A stretch of DNA of 64,000 nucleotides from Methylotenera sp. (GTDB taxonomy: Bacteria > Pseudomonadota > Gammaproteobacteria > Burkholderiales > Methylophilaceae). Under the pieces are notes generated by a model. It was not told the DNA's origin. It was given only the letters and a program-made list of their open reading frames with translations, and made no database searches. Positions 48,567 to 59,179 of this stretch are shown piece by piece. The stretch's first letter is position 1. Every line of letters starts with the position of its first letter. A program made the translations under genes and the position numbers. The stretch is from NCBI GenBank assembly GCA_030652995.1, contig JAUSAG010000040.1, positions 32,679 to 96,678 of the forward strand, written 5' to 3'.

Positions 48567-49436
48567 ATGCCTAACGGATTGATAGAACTATCTAACATAC
48601 TGCAACAAAACAGCGCCATTTTCATCACTATTTCCACCATTATCGGCTTAATGGTCGGTAGTTTTTTAAATGTTGTCATTTATCGATTACCTAAAATGAT
48701 GGAACGCGAATGGCACAACAACTGCCTAGAACTTCAAGGTAAAGAGATTCCATCGCAAACTAGCTATACCTTATCCAAACCCCGCTCCGCTTGCCCCAAA
48801 TGTGGCCATAAAATTACCGCCTTAGAAAACATTCCTGTCATTAGCTATTTAATATTGAGAGGTCGCTGCCGCGGCTGCAAAACGCCTATCAGCTTGCGTT
48901 ACCCGCTCATTGAAACGCTCACAGGCACGCTAATTGGCTTAATTAGCTGGAAATTTGGCTACAGTAGCACGGCGCTATTTGCTTCAATTCTCACTTTTGC
49001 GCTGATAGCACTTACGTTTATTGATTTTGATACACAACTGCTACCAGATGACATCACCTTGCCGCTACTTTGGCTAGGCTTACTCTTTAACTTGAATTTT
49101 GGCTTTACTGATTTAAAATCGGCTGTCATTGGTGCCGCTGCTGGTTATTTAATCTTATGGTCGGTTTATTGGTTATTTAAGCTCATCCGGGGCAAAGAGG
49201 GCATGGGCTACGGAGACTTTAAACTGCTAGCCGCAATTGGCGCATGGTTTGGCTGGAAGCTGTTGCCAGCCGTTATTTTACTGTCCTCGACCTTGGGTGC
49301 TGTCATTGGCATCGCTTTAATCGTACTCACAAAACGCGGCAAAGAAGTGCCAATGCCATTTGGCCCATTCTTAGCCATTGGCGGTATTGCCGCGCTGTTT
49401 TTTGGGCAACAACTTGCTGCCATTTACCTGCCATAA
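48567..49436 (+). CDS. pilD: Type IV prepilin peptidase / N-methyltransferase
   Basis: A 289-residue membrane protease: N-terminal helix with GSFLNVVIYRLP, the zinc-like CPKCGH...CRGCKT loop, and the catalytic aspartates in TFIDFDTQLLPDDITLP and GMGYGDFKLLA. It cleaves and methylates type IV pilin and related pseudopilins. AAGGATTGTT precedes the ATG. The pilB and pilC genes that often precede it are not here; coaE follows after 7 bp. The 244-bp gap upstream shows no feature. Confidence 0.95.
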   Translation: MPNGLIELSNILQQNSAIFITISTIIGLMVGSFLNVVIYRLPKMMEREWHNNCLELQGKEIPSQTSYTLSKPRSACPKCGHKITALENIPVISYLILRGRCRGCKTPISLRYPLIETLTGTLIGLISWKFGYSSTALFASILTFALIALTFIDFDTQLLPDDITLPLLWLGLLFNLNFGFTDLKSAVIGAAAGYLILWSVYWLFKLIRGKEGMGYGDFKLLAAIGAWFGWKLLPAVILLSSTLGAVIGIALIVLTKRGKEVPMPFGPFLAIGGIAALFFGQQLAAIYLP

Positions 49437-49443
49437 TTAAGCA

Positions 49444-50061
49444 ATGATCGTCATTGCACTCACTGGCGGCATCGGCTCAGGTAAAAGTGAGGCTGCCAAA
49501 CAGTTTAAAAAACTTGGTGTGCCGGTAGTGGATACTGACGCTATCGCGCATGCATTAACTGTGGCTGGCGAACCTCTTCTTACCGAAATCGGACGTATTT
49601 TTGGCATGGAGTTTCTTAATGCAGATGGCACACTCAACCGCGCCAAATTACGCGCTCATATACTTAGTGACGCCAAAGAGCGGCTTAAGCTTGAAGCCTT
49701 ACTTCATCCCGCAATCCACGCCCGCGCGGTAAAGCAACTAACCGCCAATCAAAACCAGTTGCACCCACTCTATCAAGTGTTAGTCGTGCCTTTGTTTTTT
49801 GAAAACAATCGCTACCAAGCTATTACGCACAAAATTTTAGCCATTGATTGTGATGAAGCCTTACAAATCGAACGTGCCATGGCGCGTAGCGGATTATCCG
49901 AACCTGAAGTTAAAGCCATGATGGCCGCGCAGGTCTGTAGGGAAACTCGACGAAAACTTAGTGATGAAGTGATTGAAAATAACGGTTCGGTTGAAGACTT
50001 AGCGAAAAAAATTAATGAATTGCATAAAAAGCTTATTAATACTTGCATAGTTAACAAATAA
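49444..50061 (+). CDS. coaE: Dephospho-CoA kinase
   Basis: A 205-residue P-loop kinase with GGIGSGKSEAAKQF, VVDTDAIAH and LVVPLFFE. It carries out the last step of coenzyme A synthesis. It lies between pilD and zapD as in many Betaproteobacteria. Confidence 0.96.
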   Translation: MIVIALTGGIGSGKSEAAKQFKKLGVPVVDTDAIAHALTVAGEPLLTEIGRIFGMEFLNADGTLNRAKLRAHILSDAKERLKLEALLHPAIHARAVKQLTANQNQLHPLYQVLVVPLFFENNRYQAITHKILAIDCDEALQIERAMARSGLSEPEVKAMMAAQVCRETRRKLSDEVIENNGSVEDLAKKINELHKKLINTCIVNK

Positions 50062-50172
50062 ATTTGATAATTCAGCTCAACTTTTAATGTGCATTTAGCA
50101 ATGTACATTTAGTTTTTTCACTTTCAAGTTTATATTAAGCAAAGTGCCGTTTGGGCTAAACCATGATGAAAC

Positions 50173-50931
50173 ATGCCTAGTTACGATTATCCTTTCAATG
50201 AACGCATACGCACGTTACTTCGCGTTGAGGATCTGTTCGCCAAAGTTTTGTATAATTCAGAAGCTGGTCACGAATTTCATCATCACTGCGCATTACTTAC
50301 GTTACTACAAATTTTAGATGTGGTTGATCGCGCCGATCTTAAGTCAGATCTATTACAAGAGCTTGAGCGTCAAAAAACCGCCATGCGATTACTCGTTGGC
50401 AACCCAGCCATTGTGGCAGACGCATTAGCGTCAACCCTTTCCGACATTGAAATCGCCGTCAAGGAATTACGTACAGAAACATCTAAATTTGGGCAAACTT
50501 TAAGAGCCAATGAGTGGTTAATGAGCATCAAGCAACGCGCTGGCATCCTTGGTGGCGTGTGTGAATTTGATGTACCTTCATATCATTACTGGCTCGGCCT
50601 TGGCGAGGATAGACGCAAAAGCGATTTAGATGCCTGGCTCAGACCCCTCATCCCCATGCAGCAAGCAATCATCATTATTTTGCGCATATTGCGTGGTAGC
50701 GGCGCCACCAGCAAGTTAATGGCTACGAGTGGTGCTTACCAGCAAATGCTTGGTGGCGCGAAACCTGCACAAATGCTAAAAATAGAACTTGCTGATAGTC
50801 TGACCTGCTTCCCTGAAGTAAGCGCCAATAAGTACGCAATTAACATACGATTCAACACGCTGGATTGCACCCAAAAACCACAAAAATATGAAGATGACGT
50901 GCCATTTTTGTTAACGCTATGTAATTTATAA
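50173..50931 (+). CDS. zapD: Cell division protein ZapD
   Basis: A 252-residue protein of the ZapD (DUF1342/YacF) family: YDYPFNERIRTLLRVEDLF at the start, RLLVGNPAIVADALASTL, FDVPSYHYWL and a C-terminal beta domain. It cross-links FtsZ filaments. The coaE-zapD-yacG order supports the call. Confidence 0.95.
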   Translation: MPSYDYPFNERIRTLLRVEDLFAKVLYNSEAGHEFHHHCALLTLLQILDVVDRADLKSDLLQELERQKTAMRLLVGNPAIVADALASTLSDIEIAVKELRTETSKFGQTLRANEWLMSIKQRAGILGGVCEFDVPSYHYWLGLGEDRRKSDLDAWLRPLIPMQQAIIIILRILRGSGATSKLMATSGAYQQMLGGAKPAQMLKIELADSLTCFPEVSANKYAINIRFNTLDCTQKPQKYEDDVPFLLTLCNL

Positions 50932-50985
50932 CTTGATTACAGACATAAAACTAAAACTTACAAAAAACTCGCTTTAAACACTACC

Positions 50986-51183
50986 ATGGTCAATACTAAA
51001 AAAAAATTAGTCGCATGCCCCACCTGTAAGCAATTGGCAGAATTTTCTCCCGACAATGCGTTTCGCCCCTTTTGTAGCAATCGTTGCAAGCTCATTGACT
51101 TAGGCTTATGGGCAAGCGAAGGTTACGCAATCCCGGTTGAAGCTAAAGCCGATCAATTACCCGATGACTATACGTCGCAATAA
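50986..51183 (+). CDS. yacG: DNA gyrase inhibitor YacG
   Basis: A 65-residue zinc protein with CPTCKQL and [19 protein letters not shown], the CxxC...CxxxC finger of YacG, which binds GyrB. It follows zapD by 54 bp. Confidence 0.94.
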   Translation: MVNTKKKLVACPTCKQLAEFSPDNAFRPFCSNRCKLIDLGLWASEGYAIPVEAKADQLPDDYTSQ

Positions 51184-51255
51184 GCTTTAAAAATGCACGC
51201 TTTAATCATGCGATTAAGGCTGTTAGCATAACCAATTGAATTTAAAGGGATCACC

Positions 51256-51786
51256 ATGAGCCACTCATTATTTAAATATTGTTTCCATGCTTTAATACTA
51301 ACATTAACAATAGGCGCTACCTTTGCGCAAACTAAAGATGCCTCGACACAGAATTCGATTGCAGAAAAGAATAGTGTATCTGTAGAAAATGCCTGGGTTC
51401 GTCCAACCAATGCGGGACAGGAAGTTGGTGCCGCTTACATGACGTTTATCAGCAAAAAAAATGTCAATCTAGTACACGTTGAGAGTGACGTGACTAAAAG
51501 CGTTGAGATTCATAGTATGGTTATGCAAAATGGCGTGATGAAAATGCGCATGCTTGAGAAATTACCACTGACCGCAGGCAAGCCATACCAGCTAGCACCA
51601 GGTGGCTTTCATTTAATGTTGTTTGATTTGAAAAAACCACTAACTGAGGGCGAGCAAGTGAATTTTACGCTCACCTTTAAACTTCAAAATAATATTGAAT
51701 TTAAGCAGCAAGTTAAAGCGGTAGTAAAAGTAGCCGATGGGGAAACTGGTAACAATCACGGTACACATGAACACCATCACCATTAG
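51256..51786 (+). CDS. Periplasmic copper chaperone PCu(A)C
   Basis: A 176-residue protein with a signal peptide (about 1-24, ATFAQ) and the PCu(A)C fold. The copper motif is complete: VEIHSMVMQNGVMKMRM followed by APGGFHLMLFDL, i.e. H-M-x10-M-x21-H-x-M spacing. The C-terminus is His-rich (HGTHEHHHH), adding a second metal-binding stretch. PCu(A)C delivers Cu(I) to the CuA site of oxidase subunit II, so it probably serves coxB encoded 38 kb away. GGGATC precedes the ATG. Confidence 0.92.
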   Translation: MSHSLFKYCFHALILTLTIGATFAQTKDASTQNSIAEKNSVSVENAWVRPTNAGQEVGAAYMTFISKKNVNLVHVESDVTKSVEIHSMVMQNGVMKMRMLEKLPLTAGKPYQLAPGGFHLMLFDLKKPLTEGEQVNFTLTFKLQNNIEFKQQVKAVVKVADGETGNNHGTHEHHHH

Positions 51787-51816
51787 TAGCACAAAAATAT
51801 AAGCTAAGCTCTAAAT

Positions 51817-52797
51817 CTATTGATCAACCCAAGCTCCTCGCTGCATGGCAATGCCATGCGCGCCATGCAGTCTAGCTGTATTTAAATCATTGATCTGCAA
51901 GCCACCCAAGGCAAACACCGGCAATGTATAGCCGGTAATTAAATCCGTAAAAACATCCCAACCAAGAGGTTTTGCACCTTCATGGCTAAGCGTAGCCTGC
52001 ACTGGGGATAACATCACGTAATCCAAACCCAATTTAACCGCCTGCGCCAGCTCTTGAGGGTTATGGCATGATGCTCCGCATAACAAGTCTTTTGGTTTTG
52101 TTTGCAACTGCTGCAGTTGTTGTGCGTTTAAATGCACGCCAGTGGCATTTAATGTTCGCGCCAGATTTAAATCCGTATTGATAAATACTTTGGCTTCATA
52201 GGGTGCCGCCATCTCAATTACACAGGCCGCGAACAGCATTAACGCTTCTGTAGAGAGCTGTTTTTCGCGCACTTGTATCAGCATCAAGCCGTTATTAAGT
52301 GCTAGTTTCAAGCGCACAAAGAATAAGTCTTCGCCCAACTCGCTTAAATTGGTAATCGCATAAATTGGTGATAATGTAAGCGCCGTTAATATCGGCGCAT
52401 TAGCTGGCAACATAGGTCCTACGCTAATTGTTGCAGGGTTTTGCCAGCTCAGCGCTTGATTTTCCAAGCCTGATGGCTCACCTTCCCACGCCACCACGAT
52501 AAAAAAATGTAATTTGACGGTTTTAGCTGGGCTCTCCAGCACACCAAAAGCATCATATTTCGCTTCATAATCATAACTACGGGTAAGCCAGGGGTAATAA
52601 GACGTAACCGTAATACCTAACTCTTCCTGCAACTCTCTTTTTAATGCTTGTGCAGGTGTTTCATTCGGCTCTACCTTGCCCCCAGGAAACTCCCAATAGC
52701 CTGCCCACGGTTTGCCAACAGGGCGCTCACCTAGCAATACCAAGCCATTGTCACGTTGAATAATGCCAACAGACGCCTCTGTAATCACACTATCCAC
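51817..52797 (-). CDS. Nudix hydrolase fused to ThiE-like domain
   Basis: A 326-residue fusion. Residues about 1-135 are a MutT-type Nudix domain, with the Nudix box GKVEPNETPAQALKRELQEELG in order. Residues about 145-326 are a thiamine-phosphate synthase-like TIM barrel (LIQVREKQLS, FINTDLNLA, GASCHNPQELAQA, ALGGL). This fusion is common in Betaproteobacteria next to argJ. The N-terminal half likely removes oxidised nucleotides; the role of the ThiE-like half is uncertain. Confidence 0.9.
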   Translation of the reverse strand: MDSVITEASVGIIQRDNGLVLLGERPVGKPWAGYWEFPGGKVEPNETPAQALKRELQEELGITVTSYYPWLTRSYDYEAKYDAFGVLESPAKTVKLHFFIVVAWEGEPSGLENQALSWQNPATISVGPMLPANAPILTALTLSPIYAITNLSELGEDLFFVRLKLALNNGLMLIQVREKQLSTEALMLFAACVIEMAAPYEAKVFINTDLNLARTLNATGVHLNAQQLQQLQTKPKDLLCGASCHNPQELAQAVKLGLDYVMLSPVQATLSHEGAKPLGWDVFTDLITGYTLPVFALGGLQINDLNTARLHGAHGIAMQRGAWVDQ

Positions 52798-52874
52798 TAA
52801 GCGTGGTACCGAATTGACAGCATTAAATTAAAATAACCCGCTTGAAAATATAAATAATCAATGATAACCATGTA

Positions 52875-54116
52875 TCAAGAACGGTAATCTGCATTTATTT
52901 TTACGTAATCGTAAGAAAAATCACAGGTCCAAATCGTGATATTTTCTGCACCGCGATTCAATACCACGCGCACTAAAATGTCAGATTCTTTCATGATAGC
53001 AGCGCCTTGTTCCTCAAGGTATGAGACTGCCCTGCCGCCTTTTTCTGCCACGAGCACATCACCCAAGTATAATTGCAAAGTATTCACATCTAAATCATCA
53101 ATGCCTGCATAGCCAATGGCTGCCAATATGCGGCCCAAATTAGGGTCTGAGGCAAAAAATGCTGTTTTTATCAACGGCGAATGTGCAATGGCGTACGCAA
53201 CTTTTCGACATTCTTCTTCATTTTTTCCACCTTCAATAGTGACTGTTATAAACTTGGTTGCGCCTTCACCATCTCGCACAATGGCTTGCGCCAGCTCAAT
53301 CGCTACGTCAGTCACGGCATTGCGCAGGGTCATAAAGTCTGCACTATTTTCCGCCAACTCTACATTACCAGCAAGGTTAGTTGCCACCAAAATCAAACTA
53401 TCATTGGTCGACGTATCGCCATCGACCGTAATGCAGTTAAATGATTTATTCACTGCATACTGGATAATACTCGTCAGTGCAGACTGGCTAACGGCGGCAT
53501 CGGTTGTAATATAGCCCAACATGGTCGCCATATTAGGATGAATCATGCCCGAGCCTTTACTCATGCCTGTAATAGTGACCGTTTTGCCACTCAACTGAAT
53601 CTGCCTTGAAGTGCCTTTGGCAACGATGTCAGTTGTCATAATTGCTTCTGCCGCATTGAGCCAATTATCTTCTTTTAAATTGGCAATGGCGGCTGGCAAA
53701 CCGGCAATTACTTTATCAACAGGTAACGGTTCTAAAATTACACCGGTAGAAAATGGCAGCACTTGACTTGCTTGCAAGTTAAGTAAATTAGCCAGCGCCT
53801 CACAACTTTTCTGCGCACGTTTTAAACCGTCTTCACCCGTCCCAGCATTGGCGCAGCCAGTGTTTACCAACAAGGCACGAATGCCCTGTTGTTGATTATC
53901 GTGGCTTTGTGCCAAAAAATCTTTACACAAAATCACTGGGGCCGCGCAAAAACGGTTTTTAGTGAACACGCCCGCGACACGACTACCTTCAGCCAAAGTC
54001 ATCACCAACACATCTTTACGGTTAGGTTTTTTAATATAGGCTTCTGCAAAGCCTAATTGCACACCCTTAACAGGCAATAAAGATGCTGCTTGTGGGGCGA
54101 TAAGTTTAACGGGCAT
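52875..54116 (-). CDS. argJ: Bifunctional ornithine acetyltransferase / N-acetylglutamate synthase
   Basis: A 413-residue ArgJ. It contains the self-cleavage site [11 protein letters not shown], where the Thr becomes the nucleophile of the beta chain, and KGSGMIHPN just before. It recycles the acetyl group in arginine synthesis. It lies upstream of the Nudix-ThiE gene and downstream of cysS on the same strand. Confidence 0.97.
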   Translation of the reverse strand: MPVKLIAPQAASLLPVKGVQLGFAEAYIKKPNRKDVLVMTLAEGSRVAGVFTKNRFCAAPVILCKDFLAQSHDNQQQGIRALLVNTGCANAGTGEDGLKRAQKSCEALANLLNLQASQVLPFSTGVILEPLPVDKVIAGLPAAIANLKEDNWLNAAEAIMTTDIVAKGTSRQIQLSGKTVTITGMSKGSGMIHPNMATMLGYITTDAAVSQSALTSIIQYAVNKSFNCITVDGDTSTNDSLILVATNLAGNVELAENSADFMTLRNAVTDVAIELAQAIVRDGEGATKFITVTIEGGKNEEECRKVAYAIAHSPLIKTAFFASDPNLGRILAAIGYAGIDDLDVNTLQLYLGDVLVAEKGGRAVSYLEEQGAAIMKESDILVRVVLNRGAENITIWTCDFSYDYVKINADYRS

Positions 54117-54169
54117 ATCAATTCCTTACTTGTTTATCATTTAATTTTCAAATTTGACTAGAAAACCGG

Positions 54170-55573
54170 CTAAGCACGGCGCCAAGTTGTACCTTGGGGA
54201 GTGTCTTCTAACACAATCCCCGCTTCTGCTAATTGCTTTCTAATGGCATCTGCTTCAGCAAAGTTTTTAGATTGCTTAGCGGTCAGGCGCGCCTGGATTA
54301 AGCCGTCAACATCGAGCGTTTCGGTCACTTCGCCTTGTAAGAAATCATCTGAGTTACGCTGTAGCAACCCCAACACACTAGCTAAGCTTTTAAGCAGTCG
54401 CGCAGTTTCTGCCAACTTTGTTTTATTCACTTCATTCGCCAAATCAAACAATACAGCCAAAGCTTCTGGCGTGTTGAAGTCATCATTCATTGCATCTTTA
54501 AAACGCGCCGCCTGCGGATGTTGCCAATCAATTGTTGGCTCACCAACATCATGACCACGCAAAGCGGTATAAAGGCGAGTAAGGGCCACTTTTGCATCAT
54601 CTAAATGCTGATCACTATAATTAAGCGGGCTACGGTAATGCGCACGTAGAATAAAAAAGCGCACCACTTCGGCGTCATATTTTTCCAATACGGTACGAAT
54701 AGTAAAAAAGTTGCCCAAAGATTTAGACATTTTTTCATCGTCCACGCGCACAAAACCATTGTGCATCCAGTAGTTCACCATCTGGCAAGGTTTACCATCA
54801 TGACTATGCGAAGCTTTACTGTGCACAGCTGCGCCATTAAAAGCCTCGCTCTGCGCAATTTCATTTTCATGATGTGGAAACTGCAAATCCTGGCCTCCGC
54901 CATGAATATCAAAATGTGCGCCAAAATAATGAGCGCTCATCGCCGAGCATTCAATGTGCCAACCTGGGCGACCCTTGCCCCAAGGCGATTCCCAGCTAGG
55001 CTCATCGGGTTTGGCTGCTTTCCATAACACAAAATCCATGGGGTCTTTTTTGAAAGTATCAACCTCAACGCGCTCACCTGCACGTAAATCTTCTAGCGAT
55101 TTACCCGATAACTTGCCATAACCCTCAAAGTTATTCACCGAATAATAAACATCGCCATTAGCCGCCGCATAGGCAAAGCCTTTTTCAATCAGTACTGCAA
55201 TCATATTTAACATACCGCCCACAAACGACGTCGCACGCGGCTCAATATCAGGGCGCAGCACGCCCAGCTTCGCGGAATCCTCATCCATCGCATCAATAAA
55301 GCGCTGAGTTAATTGCGCGATTGTTTCGTTATTTTCATTAGCGCGCTTGATAATTTTGTCATCAATGTCCGTAATATTGCGGACATAAGTCACTTCTAAA
55401 CCTGATGCGCGCAGCCAACGACTCACCATGTCGAACACGACCATTACGCGTGCATGCCCTAAATGACAGTAGTCGTAAACGGTCATGCCACACACATACA
55501 TGCTGGCTTTTCCCGCCACAATCGGGGTAAAGGTTTGCTTTTCGCGAGCTAGGGTATTGTAAATTTTGAGCAT
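54170..55573 (-). CDS. cysS: Cysteinyl-tRNA synthetase
   Basis: A 467-residue class I synthetase with the zinc Cys in [17 protein letters not shown] (HLGH as HIGH), the GWHIECSAM motif and KMSKS in [15 protein letters not shown]. It charges tRNA-Cys. Confidence 0.98.
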   Translation of the reverse strand: MLKIYNTLAREKQTFTPIVAGKASMYVCGMTVYDYCHLGHARVMVVFDMVSRWLRASGLEVTYVRNITDIDDKIIKRANENNETIAQLTQRFIDAMDEDSAKLGVLRPDIEPRATSFVGGMLNMIAVLIEKGFAYAAANGDVYYSVNNFEGYGKLSGKSLEDLRAGERVEVDTFKKDPMDFVLWKAAKPDEPSWESPWGKGRPGWHIECSAMSAHYFGAHFDIHGGGQDLQFPHHENEIAQSEAFNGAAVHSKASHSHDGKPCQMVNYWMHNGFVRVDDEKMSKSLGNFFTIRTVLEKYDAEVVRFFILRAHYRSPLNYSDQHLDDAKVALTRLYTALRGHDVGEPTIDWQHPQAARFKDAMNDDFNTPEALAVLFDLANEVNKTKLAETARLLKSLASVLGLLQRNSDDFLQGEVTETLDVDGLIQARLTAKQSKNFAEADAIRKQLAEAGIVLEDTPQGTTWRRA

Positions 55574-55737
55574 AATCTGGAATGTAAATTTGATTGGGGT
55601 GTTAGTTTTGGCAAAGTTTGGTTGAAAACAAGCTAATTAGCAAAATATATTGCCTTAAACCTAAATGAGCTATTGGAGGTTAGTTAGGCTATTGATAGAA
55701 TTACGTTTTATTTATTCACCCAAAAAAGTATATCACA

Positions 55738-56715
55738 ATGAATAATTTTATTGCGGCGCTCACTCCCACTATCACAAGGTTTGTATTGGTTGTATCTGCG
55801 AGCTTCACACTCTCTATTGCACACGCAGATGAACTTAAAGACATTTCACAGCTTGCAGACCAAGGGCAAACTGCCATCGCCATTGATAAAGTAAACGCTT
55901 ACATTGTAGCCAACCCTAAAAATGCACAAGCACTATTCATGAAAGGGGTTTTACTAGCGGAGCAAGGTCGTCGTGATGATGCAATTAAAACCTTTACCGA
56001 AGTCACTGAAAAATTTCCGAACTTACCTGAGCCTTACAATAATTTAGCCGTACTTTACGCTGATCAAGGCCAATTTGATAAAGCACGCAAGGCGCTAGAA
56101 ACCGCAATTAAAACCCACCCAAGCTATGCTACCGCACATGAAAACTTAGGTGACATCTACGCACGTATGGCAAGTGAGGCTTATGATAAAGCGTTGCAAC
56201 TTGACACCAGCAACTCACGTGCACAAGGCAAACTTTCTTTAATTAAAGACCTATTCGGTACCGGCAATAAAACGACGATTGCCGCGTCTAAAGATACCGC
56301 TAAAAACTCAGCGACAAATGCCACCGACGTGAAAGTTGTTGCTAAAAAAACAGATGCTAGTCAAGCCGGCAGTGCAGATGAAGCCATTATTGGTGCGGTT
56401 AATGGCTGGTCTCAAGCATGGTCTGCTAAAAACGTAAATCAATACTTAGCCAGTTACAGCGACAGCTTCAAACCAGCTAAAGGTCAAAGCCGCCAAGCAT
56501 GGGAGCAACAACGCCGCCAACGCGTTAGCAAGCCATCTTCTATCAGTGTTGAACTTTCCAACCTGAAAATTGCATCCAACTCTGGAGATGTGGCTAAAGT
56601 TCAATTCAAACAATCTTACCGCGCTGATGGTAAGCCAATCCGCACCAATAAAACCCTGCTCATGAAAAAGGTGGGCGACACCTGGTTAATCGATCAGGAA
56701 ATTGCGGACAATTAA
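55738..56715 (+). CDS. TPR protein with C-terminal NTF2-like domain
   Basis: A 325-residue exported protein: signal peptide (about 1-30, SIAHA-DE), four TPR-like units (about 35-165), a low-complexity linker rich in Lys/Thr/Ala, and a C-terminal SnoaL/NTF2-like domain (about 220-325, AVNGWSQAWSAKNVNQYLASYSDSF...). The same last domain occurs in the next gene's product. Location is periplasmic. The pair suggests a cell-wall role. Confidence 0.82.
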   Translation: MNNFIAALTPTITRFVLVVSASFTLSIAHADELKDISQLADQGQTAIAIDKVNAYIVANPKNAQALFMKGVLLAEQGRRDDAIKTFTEVTEKFPNLPEPYNNLAVLYADQGQFDKARKALETAIKTHPSYATAHENLGDIYARMASEAYDKALQLDTSNSRAQGKLSLIKDLFGTGNKTTIAASKDTAKNSATNATDVKVVAKKTDASQAGSADEAIIGAVNGWSQAWSAKNVNQYLASYSDSFKPAKGQSRQAWEQQRRQRVSKPSSISVELSNLKIASNSGDVAKVQFKQSYRADGKPIRTNKTLLMKKVGDTWLIDQEIADN

Positions 56716-56725
56716 TAACTAAACC

Positions 56726-57967
56726 ATGGTAGTCAATAAAGCCTTTACCTATACGCTATTAGCAGCCATAACATTGGTGCCATGGAACGCCACGGCAGTC
56801 AATCGCTTTAGCTTTAGCAATTTACTACCTAAAAACACATTAAGTGATGCCGTCAAAGTTGCTTCAAATCTAACAGAAAGTTTGTTGGTCAAAAGCTTGC
56901 TCGAAATTTCTGAAGGTAAAAACCAGCAGGCGCTCAGCACCATCGACCAACTGATTGATAGCACGCCTAACTTTAAGCTGGCGCATCTAGTGCGTGGCGA
57001 TCTCCTGATGGCACAAGGTAAATATTTGCAATCATTTGGCAGTGCAAATGGTAACCAGTCGGAAGAAATAAAAAACCTTAAAGAAGAAGCGCGCGTAAGA
57101 ATCGAGCATTACCTAGCCAAGCAGGATACTACCAAACAGCCCGACCTATTGTTGGCGCCCAACGCACAACAAAATCATTTAATGGTAGTGGATACGGATA
57201 AATCAAGATTGTATTTGTACAAAAATGAGCAAGGTCAGTTGAAATACGTTGCTGATTACTACATCACCGTTGGTAAAAATGGCATCATCAAACAAATAGA
57301 AGGCGACAAACGCACGCCTATTGGCGTATATTTTGCCAGTACAAAACTAACCCAACCATTGCCTGACCTTTACGGCGATGGCGCCTACCCGCTTAACTAC
57401 CCCAATGAATGGGATAGAGAAAATAATCGTAAAGGCTCTGGTATCTGGTTGCACGGAACCCCAAGCCACACATACAGCAGGGCACCGCGTGCAAGTGACG
57501 GTTGCGTGGTGCTAACTAATCAAGACCTGAATACACTTGCCCCTATTTTACAAGCAGGCAAAACACCGGTTATTATTGCTAATAACCTACAATGGCTAAA
57601 TAACCCTGCAAATAACGAAGTACGCAAACAGACCCTGACTACAGCCGTTGATAATTGGCTAAATGACTGGAAAACACAAGATACTTCTAAATATTTAGCG
57701 CATTACTCTAAAGATTTTTCTAGCAACGGTATTAACTTTCAGCAATGGTCGGAACACAAGTATCGCGTACAAGCAAGCAAGCCTAAAATTGATATTGCAC
57801 TATCAAATATCAGTATGTTTAGCTATCCAGATGACAATAAAAAATTGGTGGTCGTCGATTTTGTGCAGGACTTTAACAGCCCTACTCTCAAAAATAAAAT
57901 GCAAAAACGGCAATATTGGATTCAAGAAGATAATACTTGGAAAATTATTTACGAAGGTGCCGCTTAA
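56726..57967 (+). CDS. L,D-transpeptidase (YkuD) with C-terminal NTF2-like domain
   Basis: A 413-residue protein: signal peptide (about 1-24), a helical region (about 40-130), a YkuD catalytic domain (about 150-290) with His 243 (WLHGTP) and SDGC with nucleophile Cys 260, and a C-terminal NTF2-like domain (about 305-413, AVDNWLNDWKTQDTSKYLAHYSKDF) homologous to that of the preceding protein. L,D-transpeptidases crosslink peptidoglycan or attach proteins to it. It begins 10 bp after the TPR gene, so they are cotranscribed. Confidence 0.9.
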   Translation: MVVNKAFTYTLLAAITLVPWNATAVNRFSFSNLLPKNTLSDAVKVASNLTESLLVKSLLEISEGKNQQALSTIDQLIDSTPNFKLAHLVRGDLLMAQGKYLQSFGSANGNQSEEIKNLKEEARVRIEHYLAKQDTTKQPDLLLAPNAQQNHLMVVDTDKSRLYLYKNEQGQLKYVADYYITVGKNGIIKQIEGDKRTPIGVYFASTKLTQPLPDLYGDGAYPLNYPNEWDRENNRKGSGIWLHGTPSHTYSRAPRASDGCVVLTNQDLNTLAPILQAGKTPVIIANNLQWLNNPANNEVRKQTLTTAVDNWLNDWKTQDTSKYLAHYSKDFSSNGINFQQWSEHKYRVQASKPKIDIALSNISMFSYPDDNKKLVVVDFVQDFNSPTLKNKMQKRQYWIQEDNTWKIIYEGAA

Positions 57968-58046
57968 CTGCGACTATCACCAATAACTTTTAATCTGTAG
58001 TGCTTATTACCAACTAGAATCAAAAACGTAATTTTTAAGGATATCT

Positions 58047-58613
58047 ATGCGCCAAATTTATGCTTTTTTAATACTTGCATTACTTAGTAGCTCGGCAGTT
58101 GCTGCTAATCCGCAAGTGATTGTTGAAACAAACCGCGGTAACTTCGTAGTTGAGCTATACCCAGAAAAAGCCCCCAAAACCGTAGCTAATTTTTTGCACT
58201 ATGTAAACTCTGGCTTTTATAAAGAAACTATTTTTCATCGCGTTATTAGTAACTTCATGATTCAAGGCGGCGGCTTTACAGCTAGTATGGCCGAGAAAGA
58301 AACGCTGCCACCGATTGTTAACGAGGCTAACAATGGATTAAAGAATGAAATTGGCACGCTGGCAATGGCTAGAACATCAGACCCAAACTCAGCAACGGCA
58401 CAATTTTTTATCAATTTAGCCAATAATCAGTTTTTGAATTTCAGAGGTCCAGAACCTGAGTTGATTGGTTACTGTGTATTTGGGCGTGTACTTAAAGGTA
58501 TGGATGTTGTACGTGAAATTGGCGCAGCGCCAACCACATACGTTGGACCTTATGGCGACGTGCCTAAATCAAGTATTACCATTCACCAAATTAAGTTAAA
58601 TGAAGCAAATTGA
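58047..58613 (+). CDS. ppiA: Periplasmic cyclophilin-type peptidyl-prolyl isomerase
   Basis: A 188-residue cyclophilin with a signal peptide (about 1-20, AVAAN). The catalytic Arg lies in FHRVISNFMIQGG; ARTSDPNSATAQFFIN is the second signature. AAGGAT precedes the ATG. It acts in periplasmic protein folding and is paralogous to the next gene. Confidence 0.92.
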   Translation: MRQIYAFLILALLSSSAVAANPQVIVETNRGNFVVELYPEKAPKTVANFLHYVNSGFYKETIFHRVISNFMIQGGGFTASMAEKETLPPIVNEANNGLKNEIGTLAMARTSDPNSATAQFFINLANNQFLNFRGPEPELIGYCVFGRVLKGMDVVREIGAAPTTYVGPYGDVPKSSITIHQIKLNEAN

Positions 58614-58681
58614 TAAAACTGTATTTAATTAAAATAAGCTAGACATTGATTTTTTGTAACTATTTATAATAAGGAAACCTT

Positions 58682-59173
58682 GTGGTTAAACTGCACACAA
58701 ACTTTGGCGAAATTACTTTAGAACTAGATGCTGAAAAGGCACCAATTACCGTCGCAAACTTTTTACAATATGTAGATAACGGTTTCTATGATGACACTAT
58801 TTTTCACCGCGTTATCAACGGCTTTATGCTTCAAGGTGGTGGTTTTGACACAACAATGAACCAAAAAAAGACTGAAGCTGAAATTAAAAATGAAGCAGAC
58901 AATGGCTTAAGTAACAACACATATACGATTGCGATGGCACGCACCTCTGCACCGCACTCTGCAAGTAGCCAGTTTTTCATTAACGTTGCTAACAATGAGT
59001 TTCTTAATCATACGGCGCCTACCAGTAGCGGTTGGGGTTATTGTGTTTTTGGCAAAGTTACTGATGGATTTGATGTGGTTGATAAAATTAAGCAAGTGGC
59101 TACAACCAGCCTTAAAGGTCACCAAGATGTGCCAGCCAGCAACGTGATTATTGAGCGTGCAACTCGCGCATAA
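58682..59173 (+). CDS. ppiB: Cytoplasmic cyclophilin-type peptidyl-prolyl isomerase
   Basis: A 163-residue cyclophilin without a signal peptide. It has [14 protein letters not shown] and [16 protein letters not shown]. It starts at GTG with AAGGAA 6-7 nt upstream. It probably arose by tandem duplication with the preceding gene, with one copy exported. Confidence 0.94.
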   Translation: MVKLHTNFGEITLELDAEKAPITVANFLQYVDNGFYDDTIFHRVINGFMLQGGGFDTTMNQKKTEAEIKNEADNGLSNNTYTIAMARTSAPHSASSQFFINVANNEFLNHTAPTSSGWGYCVFGKVTDGFDVVDKIKQVATTSLKGHQDVPASNVIIERATRA

Positions 59174-59179
59174 TCTGAC

